The notes: generated by a model from the sequence alone, not told the origin. DNA of 24,897 bases from Pelargonium nanum (GCA_036897485.1 JAYMTF010001254.1:1-24897); one strand, 5' to 3'; counted from the first letter of the stretch, positions 11,070 through 21,359 are shown. Translations and numbers: made by a program.

Positions 11070-11858
11070 AAATGCTGGTTGGAATCATGGAATGTAATGT
11101 TGGAGGAAAAAAGAAAACTGTTTTTAGCTGTTCGATGGTACATTTTATGAATAAATTTGGATGGAGATGTGAAAGTGCCAAAAAATGAAGGCATATTTGT
11201 TTTCAGTATTACATTGAAGGGTTTAACAATATAGTCTCTTCTTCTGTTGAAAAAACTACTTAAATGGTCCACTTTGGTTCTTAAATTGGCAAAAAAATTA
11301 ATGCAAATTAATTTTAGAAACCAACAACTATTTTGGTGTAAAATTAATTTGATTGATTAACTAGTATAAAAATTAGCTTGGAAACTAAATTGATTGATTT
11401 TTTATTATTCAAAATTAATTTAATAATCTTTTCCTTTCTTTTTTTTTTCTTCAAAATAATAGTGCTATCATGTTTGTGGAATTGAATTTTATCAAGTCGG
11501 GTGTAGGGTCGGCAATTTGGATTCAAATTTACGGGCAGTCAAAATCTGATTAAATCTGATCGTCTTTTATGTTAGATTCAATTGGATCCGCACGTTTTAA
11601 ACATATTGACTCGAGCCCAACTCTCTCCTATAAACTCAAATAATCCACCACATACTATCAGCAAATCAAATAACCGACCCCATACCATTAACATGGAGAC
11701 TCGAACCCGATCTCAAAGAGAATTTGAAACGTTTATTTTGGCCCAACCTGTGTTACTAACTCATTTTTATAAAACTTCATTGCAGTAACAAAGAGAGAAA
11801 GTAAATAAATTGGGAGGCAAAATTAAATTCCCACGCAAAGTCTCTTTACTTAACGTCA

Positions 11859-11878
11859 CACGCGCGTAAAAGCGCGTG
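11859..11878. promoter_or_regulatory. CGCG-box palindrome upstream of the EEP gene
   Basis: CACGCGC and GCGCGTG form 7-base inverted arms around a 6-base centre (11859-11878), about 205 bases before the ATG. An ACGTCA word lies just upstream (11853-11858). VCGCGB motifs are known binding sites of plant CAMTA factors, and ACGT cores of bZIP factors. Function here is inferred from motif and position only. Confidence 0.45.
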
Positions 11879-12019
11879 AGAACCTCCTTCTCTTCTCTAT
11901 TCCATCGTTCACATTAAGCTTCAAATCCAATTAGCTCTGCAACACTGAGCCTCTCTATAGGCTACAGCTCAAAAACACCAAAAACACCATCACTCTGTAA
12001 TTATTCGATTCTCAGCTTG

Positions 12020-12052
12020 ATGCTTCAGACTGTACGGACAGTGACTGCGTAG
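12020..12052 (+). CDS. Possible 10-codon upstream ORF in the EEP-gene leader
   Basis: ATG at 12020 opens a 10-codon frame (MLQTVRTVTA) closed by TAG, ending 30 bases before the main ATG at 12083. If the transcript begins upstream of it, it could lower translation of the main frame. The transcription start is unknown and the peptide matches nothing I recognise. Confidence 0.3.
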   Translation: MLQTVRTVTA

Positions 12053-12082
12053 CAACGAAGAACAGCTAAAAAGTGGAGAAAA

Positions 12083-15000
12083 ATGAGCGTTTCTTTGACT
12101 GTGATGACCTTTAATCTTCACGAAGATCAGCTTCAAGACAGTCCAAATTCATGGGAGAAGAGGAGAGATTTGTGTTTGAGTGTCATCACCAGCTACTCTC
12201 CTATGATTCTCTGCACCCAACAAGGTCTCTCTCTCAATCAAGCTGTGATTTTTATTTTATGCGTAAATGATTGTGCTTGAATCTTGGTTATTTGTTTGAT
12301 TTGGCTGAGATTAACGATCTGGGTTTGATTTTGATGAGTGTATAAGAGATGGGTTCTTGTTATTTTGGGAAGTGGTTGAGTTGGATTGTTGAGCTGTTTT
12401 GGTTAGGGCACTGCAAATTATTTGATTGAATGGTGATTTGGATTTGGATTTTATTGGGTCATTGGTGTGTTAGGGCTAGTTGTTTTTGTTGCTTCTAATG
12501 AGTAATTTTAGTACATTAAGGTGGTGTTTGGATTGAAATTTGTTGAATGGGAATGTGAATCCCATGGCCAAAAATCATTATACAAAACATAAACAATGAG
12601 AAGCTCATTCTCATTCCGATTCTTGATTATCATTCCTGAACAAAAATGATAATACAAATGCTAAGTAATAGTGTACTTCATCTGATATTCTAGTGCTATA
12701 TTGTTTTTGTTTTGTTTATTCTCTCATATTTGTTGTGATTCTTTTTGGGTTCAGGAGTGAAGTTGCAATTGGATTTTCTTCAGCAAGGCTTGTCAGGTAC
12801 CTTTGTTTGATGACATGTTATGCAAATTTGAGTTTAGCACTTGTTGGGGGTCAAGTTTTATTGGAAGTGCTTATATTTGAACATGTAACAACGATTAATT
12901 ATTGTTTTTTCACTCTTACATGGCACAGTTATTCACTTTAATACAGTTGAGTACTTGAGTTCAATTGGAATGTTTAAATTTATATATAATTTTTCATAAG
13001 ACTTAATTTTGTAGTGAAGTCAATTTCAAATTTTTCAACATTTGGATCGTAGTACATCACTAAATATGAACAAATGCTATTTTTTTTATCCGTTACTGAA
13101 TCTGGAGACTCAGCGTAGGATTGAGCTGATTCTTCATTGTTTCCTTCCATATTTGATATATCTATCAGGTTACGATCAGTTTGGAATATCGAGAAAAGGA
13201 TCCCAAGACACTTCAGATGAACATTGCACCATTTTCTATGACAAAGAGAAGGTATAGATTGGTTCATTTGGCTTTTAGTCATAAAAAGGTGTAATTTTCA
13301 TGTTATTTTGTGATTTTTCTTAATGAATGAAGGTAGAGCTAATAGAAGGCGGAACATTTTGGTTGTCAGAGTCACCTTCCGTCCCTGGAAGTACATCGTG
13401 GGGTTCCCAAGTTCCATGTATAGCTACGTGGGCCATATCCTTCTAGTAATTATTATTAATTTTAATTTTCTTGCGTTTGGATCTAATTGTGAATGAAAAT
13501 GTTTTATAATTTGTTTCTTTGACGTGATGTCCACACATTCCAATTGAAAGGAGTTCAGCCACCGGGTTTTTCATTCCAGATTGTAAATACAAACATGGAT
13601 GAATTCAGCCCTCGTGCTCGTAGACGAAGTGCTTTACTCACATGGCAACACATTGCATCCTTACTTCCTAGCTTGCCAGTTGTATATTGTGGAGGATTCA
13701 ACACACAAAAAGAATCAACGACAGGACGTTTTCTTCTTGGGAGGTCAAGGTACTCATTGACAATTGAAATTTGGATGTTTTATATTCTACTTCTCCATTT
13801 GTCATGCATATATTTTTTCCATCAAGAATTTGTATTTGTGAACGTATAGAGAAAAAAGAATTCTGGAACACTAAACAAGGAAATGAAGGCTATTAACTCC
13901 CTTCGGCCTTCATCTATCTTTTGTTTCTCCTATAGTCCTTTGTATTGCTTCATTCATTCAATATAATGCACTAGTTCAATGAATCTGCCATTGCACCGTC
14001 AATATCATATGTGAACCACTTCTTCAAGAATAATGTAGTTTTCCTTCCTGATTTTTCTATAAAAAAGAACCAGAATCAGAATATGGTTCCGTTTTTGTTC
14101 AACGCCTTATTTCTACCATCCTTTTGGTAAACAAATATTTACTACTACTTCCGTCCTAAAATGAGTGTGCACTTTCCTTTTTTTTATAAACATTAAGGAT
14201 AAGTTAGTTAGGGTTATAGCCTTTTACCCTTATACCGTCACATGCTCTTGCTGTAACAAACTAAAGAGATTATAACGTTCGTAATTTAGGGATACTATTA
14301 ATAATTCATGCATAGCTAACTAGCTAAAAAGAAAATTAAACACTCATTTTGGGACATAGAAAAGTCTTTGCTATGATAACAGTTTTTAGATCTGATTGTC
14401 TTCACCTTCTCTTTTTCCCTCTTGCCATTGTCGTTGTTTTTCGCCAATGCGGTCATGATTTTTATTTGACGGCTATGTTCATTAAAAGTAATAGCTCAAA
14501 TGGATGTCTACGTTTTCTTGCTGGATACAGTGATGCAATGCCATTTGTCGATATGTGGATATTAGTTTGGATTTGTTTCGTTCATTTTGTTTTGTTTTAT
14601 ATCATCGAATGCTTGTTACTTCTAATTTAAGAACCACTCTGTCCTGCATGTTATCCTTAGCTAAATTGCTTAGTCTTTCATCGTGCCATATCTCATTGAT
14701 TGAGGGTCTCATTTACCCCCATCACTTTAGAAATTTATGGATAGTCGAGTGTTATTGTAGGATAAGGATTTATGCGGCCACCAATTACCATAAATAGATT
14801 TAGGCTTCATTAGGGGTGGATAAGGGCAGAGCCCAGCCTGAGCTTTGCGCGTTGAGGCTCAGTCCGGTCAAAAATATGGAGCTTGGGCTCAAAGCATTTA
14901 TGGGCAGTTCGGGCTCGGCTCAGTTTGATTCGTTAAGAACACAAGTCTATGAGATTGAGTGTTAGCAAACCTAATTTGAACTCTAGTTGATATGTCACGA

Positions 15001-16150
15001 ATGAACGATAAGCCAGTGTAGCTTTCTTTATTTATTATTATTTTTTTAAAACTAACAATGAGCTACACAACAGGGGGTAGCTCTCCCCTTTTAACCCAAA
15101 CCCCACCCCACCCGACGACCTCCTACGTGGAGATATGAGTCTTGACCATTGCGCCACCCCCTAGGGGGATTGTAGCTTTCTTTATTCTCCTACAGAATCT
15201 AAAGCAAGAGATATGAACTGCATCAATTATGGATATAAGAATATTTGGAAAGAAAAAATAAATCTGATATGGGAATTGATAATGGAGATTTTGACTGGCC
15301 GTTATCGCTATTTGGATATATTTAAAACCTCTACTCTTAGCTTGAAGTCAATTTTTCCGAGATACGAAAGCAGAAACTTTGGTTTGAAAGGAAACTTAAG
15401 TCATGAAATGACATTACAGTTTGGTGCCTTTGTCCGACTGTTTGTTTTGATGGTTTGTTGCATGCAGTCCATTTATCGAGCACATCCTCTCGAAAGAGGA
15501 AGCCATTTTCTTTCATTCTTTGTAGCTGAATACCCTTTTACTTTCTCAAAGATCAGTCCATTTTATTGCTCTGAAAACATATTATTGTGTGGAGTTTTTT
15601 CGGAAAGTCACTGTTTCGACAGGGGCGTAGACCCCAAAATACACGCAAGTAGTCGATTACCTTACTTCAATATAGTGTAGCTTATCGATGCTTGTTTAAG
15701 TCTCGCTACTTGTCCACAGAGAGCACGGAGTAATGGGGGATATGAGGGATGCATGGCCCAGCGCCAGGGTGAGGAAAAATGCTTCCATCATACGCACATA
15801 TCACGGGTTCAAAGGTATCGTTAACTATTCTATACTACTATTGCTAAGTGGCGTGTCTATCACCAACGTCAATATTATGTTGTGTCCTATGATCAGGCGA
15901 CAAACAAGGAGCTCTCGAGTTCTTCAAGTTGATTTTCAGAGCGTTTTGTCTCTGCTGGGATCGGCAAACGCAGGACCTACACGTAGACTGGATTCTCTTC
16001 AGAGGTAGATCTCTGATCCCGGTTTCATGTGAAGTTGTGAATGATAACATTGATGGGTATTACCCATCCTCGCACTATCCCGTCTTTGCTGAATTCATGC
16101 TTCCTCGTAGTGTCAGAATACTTGAACCGACTGCTCAGGAAGAAAGCTAA
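12083..16150 (+). CDS. DNase I-like (endonuclease/exonuclease/phosphatase fold) protein, 7 exons, probably catalytically degenerate
   Basis: Exons: 12083-12224, 12755-12796, 13169-13251, 13333-13434, 13535-13749, 15720-15814 and 15897-16150. They join in frame to 310 aa. Exon 4 to exon 5 is joined by an AT-AC intron; the others are GT-AG. The order of EEP landmarks is clear: VMTFNL (N11), ILCTQQG (45-48 region), IVNTN (139-143), VVYCGGFN (172-179), DWILFRG (257-263) and SSHYPVFAEF (284-293). Compared with the usual QE, NTH, GDFN and SDH, the sequence has Q47, N143, G177 and S285 where E, H, D and D are expected. N11, N179, D257 and H286 remain. The length and continuous frame argue against a pseudogene. 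No signal peptide or membrane segment is seen. I recognise it as a conserved plant family related to EEP proteins, but I know of no assigned function, so no symbol is given. Confidence 0.88.
12524..12661. mobile_element. Small MITE-like element in intron 1 of the EEP gene
   Basis: About 138 bp, from GTGTTTGGATTGAAATTTG to the complement of GCATTTGTATTATC. It contains cattctcattcc and cctgaacaaaaatgat words. A similar block with the same ends and inner words lies at 22818-22962, so this looks like a dispersed short inverted-repeat family. TAA sits near both ends, but the exact target duplication is uncertain. Confidence 0.5.
13435..13534 (+). other. U12-type AT-AC intron (intron 4 of the EEP gene)
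   Basis: The 100-base intron starts ATATCCTTCT, matching the first eight bases of the U12 AT-AC donor consensus (ATATCCTT), and ends CCAC. A branch-site match TTCTTTGAC lies at 13515-13523, one base different from TTCCTTGAC, with the branch A at 13522, 12 bases before the exon. Removing it joins ACGTGGGCC to ACATTCCAA, giving ATWA-TFQLKG in frame. No GT-AG alternative keeps the frame and the conserved protein. Confidence 0.9.
14145..14365. mobile_element. Decayed Stowaway-type MITE in intron 5 of the EEP gene
   Basis: The left end CTACTTCCGTCCTAAAATGA matches the Stowaway terminus at most positions and follows a TA. The right side, cactcattttgggac, mirrors it but the last bases are degenerate, so the end near 14365 is approximate. 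Inner words ggatactatt and aattcatg are shared with the intact copy at 1383-1618. Confidence 0.75.
14812..14935. repeat. GGGCTC-rich dispersed-repeat fragment
   Basis: The block begins taggggtggataagggcag and is filled with gggctc/gcccagc words, in the style of plant hAT-like MITE termini (TAGGGGTGG). A matching right end was not found before the SINE at 15033, so it may be a truncated element. Confidence 0.4.
15017..15186 (-). mobile_element. SINE-like retroelement with 16-bp target-site duplication
   Basis: Identical 16-base direct repeats, TGTAGCTTTCTTTATT, stand at 15017-15032 and 15171-15186 around a 138-base insert (15033-15170). Read on the minus strand, the insert starts near GGGGGTGGCGCAATGG, which resembles a tRNA-type A box (as in tRNA-Ser TGGCCGAGTGG), and ends in an A-rich tail (TTTAAAAAAATAATAATAA) next to the duplication. 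A clear B box is not visible. The duplication, tail and orientation fit LINE-mediated SINE insertion into intron 5 of the EEP gene. Confidence 0.8.
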
Positions 16151-16791
16151 AACACTATTTGAAAATTGATTATGCATATTGTTCGCCTTTGTGACATTAT
16201 AGGCCATTTTATATTTCTAGTGCAAACATTTTGTTTATAAAGCGCTTGTCGACGCATATTTTGTGTGAGATTGGTTGGGAAGTAAAATTTATGGACAGCG
16301 GCGTGCCTTCACTCTTGATCATCTTCGGATAACGGAGCTTCAAAACTACCTAAGTCTTTTCGATGTATCACAACAAGTTTTGCTAAGGAATTTTTGTAGC
16401 GTTTGGTCGAGCTTGGGAAATGATTTGCTGTTTACTTTAACGTATAATTTTAAGCATGTTTGGTGTGAAAAGTGTTAAATGTCTCAAATTCTATACAATT
16501 TTTGGCAATCAATGTGTCGAATATATATTTCAAATTTTCTTTTACCATGATTCTTTTCTCATTACCAAAACAGTCACTGACAATTCACTTCAAAGGTCTC
16601 ATACATGTAGTTAAAAAAATTAATAAAACAAAGAGAATGGAATAGAACCTATAATTTGAATCCGAAGAAGTAAATTTTCTATAAGTGGTATCCTAAAACA
16701 AGAAGATAAGAGACCATTTTGACTAACTCACCTGGAAAAACAAAATAACCATCCATTTGCTAAAAGTTCTTGCAGCTCATCGATCGATCGA
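16151..16791. other. Spacer between convergent EEP and TMN genes
   Basis: About 640 AT-rich bases hold the 3' UTRs of both genes. No further gene, repeat family or RNA structure stands out; a 67-codon frame at 16275-16478 has no recognisable content. Confidence 0.7.
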
Positions 16792-16801
16792 TCAATCGAT
16801 C
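16779..16801. repeat. GATC microsatellite across the TMN stop codon
   Basis: An ATCG run spans the last codons (Ile-Asp), the TGA stop (16792-16794) and the first bases of the 3' UTR. One base departs from the repeat, and that departure creates the TGA that follows the C-terminal K-I-D. Confidence 0.85.
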
Positions 16802-19800
16802 TTCACAGACGAGTAGATGAGTCTAGTGAACCAGAAACAAGCATAAAATCCAATAGTACCGGTCAATACAAAGAAGGCATAGGAGACAATAAGCATGTAC
16901 CCGAAATAGAGGATCCCGGAGACGGGTTTCGTGATCTCCAGCTTCGTGAAGAAGTAAAATGCTGCGTAGAGGAAGAGGTAGAGAGCTGAGGAGCCCGAAG
17001 TGAGATACGAGCGCCACCACCAGAGGTAGTCCTCACTGCAAAGCTGGAAGTAGCAGAGGACAATGGTGATTTCGGCACAAGTGACCATAAGTATAAGGAA
17101 AACAATGAAGAGGAAACCGAATATGTAATAAAATTGGTGCAACCATATTGAGGTGAGGATGAAGAAGAGCTCGATGAAGACTGCCCCGAACGGGAGGATG
17201 CCTCCTATGAGGATGGAGAAAGCCGGGTTCATGTACCATGCCTGATCAGGGATCTGCCTCGGGATTTTGTTGGTTTTCACGGGATCTTCAATTGTGGATT
17301 TCTTGAAACCCACGTAACTGCCCACGAACACAAGTGGAACTGAGATGCCAAACCATAGGAAGACTAATGCAAACATAGTTCCGAAGGGAACTGCCCCTGA
17401 AGATTTCTCGCCCCATATTAGCGCATTCAGGACAAAGAAAATGGCAAAGACGGTAGCTGGGAACATGAATGCTGTTTTAAGAGTGATCTTCTTCCACTCT
17501 GTCCCTTTGAACATCTTGTAGAGGCGGGCCGAGGAATATCCAGCGAACAGACCCATGAAGACCCAGAGAAGGAGCATGGCCGTCATCAATCCACCTCGGT
17601 TTGAGGGGGAAAGGAACCCCAGGGCGGCAAATATCATGGTAACAAGAATCATCCCGAAAAACTGAACGCCAGTGCCAACGTAGACACAAAGCATATCTGA
17701 ATTAGACGGAGGCCGGAACACATCGCCATGGACTAGTTTCCATCCCGTCTCTTCTTGGGCTTCTTCTTGAGTCTCTAATTGGTTGTACTTGGAGATATCT
17801 CGGTAAAGGGTTCGCATCATGATCATAGCTACCATGCCCGAGAGGAAAAGAACAATCATCAGAGAATTGACAATTGAAAACCAGTGAATTTGATCATCAG
17901 CCATTAGAAGATAAGTGTCCCACCGAGATGCCCACTTCACATCACTCTCCTGCAAGGTGAAACATGGTAAAATTGTTGTAAATTCATATGACTCCAAGCT
18001 TCAAATGGAAAATTATACTGATCTTTTGATCATCAGAATGTGTTGGGCTGACCTGGAAATCAACATCATATGTAAATATGATTTCCTTCTTATCTTCAAC
18101 TTCTTGAGGAGATTCAGAGTTTGTAACTGTGTGTCTTGTATGGGGATCACAAGTTGATAACCGGGTCTTCTCACTCCAGTCACCCTCGTATTCATGTCGA
18201 ACACTGGATGCATCAAGGTATTAAATACCCTTGAAATCATATATATTGGCATAGAATAATGACAAATCAAAAATAAAGATAACCTGAATGGTTTGACCTC
18301 AAATCCTACAATTCTTGCTGAACCTGTCAGCTCATCTTTGTGGTATTTGACAGTAAATGCCAAGTGATTATGGATAAAGTGCTTTTCCTCCTTGCTCTGC
18401 AAACAAATTAAATGTACTGCTTTCATTAGCATATAATAGAAGTTTCATTTGTTAAAAAGTCGATTTGGGTGGCACTTACTCCAGCGTACTGTCCTTTAAG
18501 ACCCACATGAAACCCATGCTGATACACTATTGAATTTTCCTGATCGGGCCTTTGTATGGGAACAACCAGAGGAAGATTATCCAAAATCCTATGCAGAAAA
18601 AAAAATTTATGGATCAAGTGATGTACTTTTCTGATTAAGTTAAAAAAAAATTAATACCACGAATTACTGCCAGCTCACATGTTCACCCGATATTCATCTT
18701 CTATTTTTTCCTTGAATTCCTTGGCAGTTTTGGCGCTTAGAGTTAAACGGCATACAGTATTGCACATTTGCGGTTCTCTCATTTTAAACTGAAACAAATA
18801 GATTATTTTACCTACTAAACAACCAAACACAGAAGGCAGAAAAGGGCAATTACATTATCCAAGACATTGAACTTACTACATAAGGAGAATTTTCAATACG
18901 ATCACCGCGAAGGACTTCCCCAAGATTCTCTGCACTGTCAACTATGTGACCTGGACGACAATAGGGGATGGAATAGTAGGAATAAGGAAGCTGTGTTTTT
19001 GTAGAGGTAAGTTTGTTCACTTTCACCATCAATTCATCCCCCTGCACCCCCACAAAATAAGTCATATTGACATTGATGCAACTCTACAATACCTCAAAAC
19101 TTTTGCAAGGATTTAGTGATTTCTCTATCCACACAACGCACCATTGAACAATTTATATTACACACGCCCTCTCTGGAGTGGCTTCAAAAAGAATAAAATT
19201 TCCAGAACATCCACATTAAGCAAATTACACAGAATAATCAACACCAATACCAAAGACCTCATGAGGCCATTACTAAACCAAACCAAACTAGTCCATCAGG
19301 CTCATAAATTCATCCATATCCATACATACATACATTCATATATATTAAAAATTGAGCTTACGCTGATAAAAAAAATAAAAAATTGAGCTTACTTGACAAA
19401 AATCCTGATTCCTGAGTAGCGAAAAATCAATACCAATAGCAAAGAGCTGATCAGACCATTACACCGGAACACAACACCAAACCAAACTGATCCATTTCAG
19501 TCTCATATATTAATTCATCCACATATACATACACACACATATATTATATATAGAAAGATATATTCATCATGCAAACACAGATATGTGAGAAATTGAGCTT
19601 TCTAGAAAATCCAGTGGAGCAAATAATTAACACCAACAGCAAAGATCTGACCAGAGTACCAGAACATTACACCGCAAGCGAACACAATGCCAAACCAAAC
19701 CGATCCATTACAGGCTCATATATTAATTCATCCACATATACACAAATACGTATACATAGATATGTGAGAAATTGAGATTACAATTGACGAACATCCTAAG

Positions 19801-20074
19801 AATCGAAAAATCAACACCAGCAAAGATCTGATCAGACCATTACACTTCAAGCGAACACAATATCAAACCAAACCAAATCGATCCAAATTCAGGTTCACAT
19901 ATTCATCCACATGCACACACATACATATACATATATATATATGTGAGAAATTAAGCTTACTTGACGAAAATCCTGAGGAGCGACGCCGGGAAGGTAGAAG
20001 GAGAAGGCGGGAACGAAACACAGAAAACACCACACGGAGATCCATAGGTGAAATGCGAGAGCTCCTCTCGCCAT
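16792..20074 (-). CDS. Transmembrane nine superfamily protein (TM9SF/EMP70, plant TMN8/9-like), 7 exons
   Basis: Exons in reading order: 20074-19961, 19041-18877, 18788-18679, 18588-18480, 18396-18284, 18203-18053 and 17949-16792. They join in frame to 639 aa, with all introns GT-AG. A signal peptide (about 1-25, [15 protein letters not shown] core) precedes FYLPGVAP. A long lumenal domain includes [28 protein letters not shown] and [11 protein letters not shown]. Nine membrane segments follow, starting at [19 protein letters not shown], then [39 protein letters not shown] and [20 protein letters not shown]. The last exon alone encodes 385 aa, the whole membrane region. The C-terminus VKID carries the KXD/E motif that retains plant TMNs in the Golgi by binding COPI. 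Family members work in Golgi/endosome trafficking and membrane protein sorting. The length agrees with plant TMN proteins (about 640 aa). Confidence 0.96.
19180..19980. repeat. Diverged tandem array in TMN intron 1 carrying copies of the exon 1 end
   Basis: About four units with starts of the shared word ttcatcc at 19309, 19514, 19727 and 19902 (spacings 205, 213 and 175). Each unit carries, in order, a gagaaattgag.ttac-like word, aaaaatcaacacca, gcaaagatctgatcagaccatt, acaccaaaccaaac, ggctcatatattaattc and a CA/TA-rich stretch. The rightmost unit overlaps the real end of exon 1 and its donor (19955-19977). Earlier units keep relics: ttgacaaaaatcctga at 19393-19408 next to an intact gcttac donor complement (19387-19392), and ttgacgaacatcctaag at 19784-19800. 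Confidence 0.8.
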
Positions 20075-21359
20075 AGCTCCTCCGCTCGATCTCGATCCAC
20101 AATTCGCCTCTCTCTTTCTCTCTCTAGAATCGCCTCTCTCTTTCTCTCTCTAGAATCTGTGTGTGTTCTTCTCTGTTATGAGTGTCAGAGACACAGTGTT
20201 GTGTGTGTGTTTGTGTTCATGAAATTTTTGGTCTGTTTGTTTGTTTAACAAGGCACGAGAAAAACGGACCCACTCCTAAGTGAAATACCAATATTGCCCT
20301 CATTGGAGCAACCTCCTGGCCGTTCGATTTACTGACTTGGCTTTGATCTGCGGTTTATGAGGAGGGTGGAATTGTAAATTACTTGTTTCAAGTTTCAACC
20401 CAAAGCTTTAGTTTTTAAGCAAAATGTGTGTATTTTTCTATGGGTAAGATTTCAATTTTTTTTGTGAAAAGTATATTCTACCAATTAGTTAAAACATTTT
20501 ATTTTTTATTTTAAAATATATTAATGTTGTATCTCTAAGCAACTATCAATTTCACTTTTATTTAACTTTTTTTAAGACATTGAAATTGAAATGTGTTTGT
20601 GAAATTTTAACTAACAAAAATTGAAAAAAAAAACATTAAAAAGGAAGAAGATTGGTGTATTCAAATAACATCATTGCTTATGTTTTTATCAAACTAATAA
20701 AAATTGTGACATTTCGTTAATTATTATTTATACTTATTAATTAATTTATATACAATGCATTTTCCTTTAGAATGTTCTATAAGCTGAGCTTAAATGGAGG
20801 AGGAGACAAATGAACCTTGTTTTCTCAGACTAATGGCTTTTATAATCTTTTGTCATTTATAATCTTTCCAAACAAATTCTCCCATAATGTTTTTGTCCTA
20901 ATATCCAATTACTCGATGACTTCTAGAATGAGTCGGGAGTCGGTTTTATGGCAATTTATTCAAATTTTAGTCAAGTAGTTTCGTAGTTTTGATCTGTTAA
21001 TATTTTCTTCGACTTAAATCTGTAACGTTCGTGAGTTTGAAATGATGCAATCGAAAGAAATAAAGAATTTGAATTTTTCTAGTGTCTTCCAAACCCGAAA
21101 CCCGAAAAAATGTGGGTTGAGTCCAAAGGAAATGGATCATAGCACAAACCAGTTCTTGCAGCTTGGAAGCAATATTAATAAACCATAGACTCACTACCAT
21201 TTGCAAAATCTGGAAACAATCTACATTGTATTGAATCTCAGTATTCTACAAGCAATTTACATTGTACTCGAAAAGGGAGCGAAGAACAATATACACGGCG
21301 TCTTTTTTCCAATCATTCCTTTCAGGATCAGTCGGGATCTCACAAAGGCTATTGAGGAC
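20075..21359. other. TMN promoter/leader and spacer to APO2
   Basis: The first 180 bases hold the GA/CT-rich TMN leader. From 20250 to about 21100 the sequence is AT-rich with no recognisable gene or transposon end. The right part (about 21150-21359) is probably APO2 3' UTR. Both neighbours are on the minus strand, so this spacer contains the TMN promoter. Confidence 0.65.
20105..20156. repeat. Perfect 26-bp direct duplication in the TMN 5' leader
   Basis: Two identical 26-base units, 20105-20130 and 20131-20156, each beginning cgcctctctc and ending ctagaat, stand 31 bases upstream of the TMN ATG. On the transcript this is a GA-rich tract. The lack of any mismatch points to a recent duplication. 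Confidence 0.9.

Larger units (their letters stand above)
11070..12082. other. LAP 3' UTR, spacer and EEP-gene promoter/leader
   Basis: AATAAA at 11150-11155, 81 bases after the LAP stop, is a good polyadenylation signal. From 11220 to 11480 the sequence is very AT-rich. At about 11505 tagggtcggcaatttgg resembles the left end of the hAT-like elements in LAP introns, but I could not find its partner. The last 200 bases contain the CGCG palindrome described separately and the probable leader of the next gene. Confidence 0.65.

Noticed and set aside
15140-15170. tRNA gene
   Set aside because: Only an A-box-like word is present; there is no B box, anticodon arm or acceptor pairing, and the flanking duplication identifies a SINE-like insert.
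15213-15680. 155-codon plus-strand frame as a separate gene or retained exon
   Set aside because: It lies in intron 5 of the EEP gene, shows no recognisable domain, and is not needed to rebuild the conserved protein.
15815-15896. Second U12-type intron in the EEP gene (donor gtatcgtt)
   Set aside because: The donor differs from GTATCCTT at one base, but there is no TTCCTTRAC-like branch site near the 3' end, so it is better read as an ordinary GT-AG intron.
16823-17689. Several minus-strand frames of 65-80 codons within TMN exon 7
   Set aside because: They are alternative frames of the 385-codon membrane exon.
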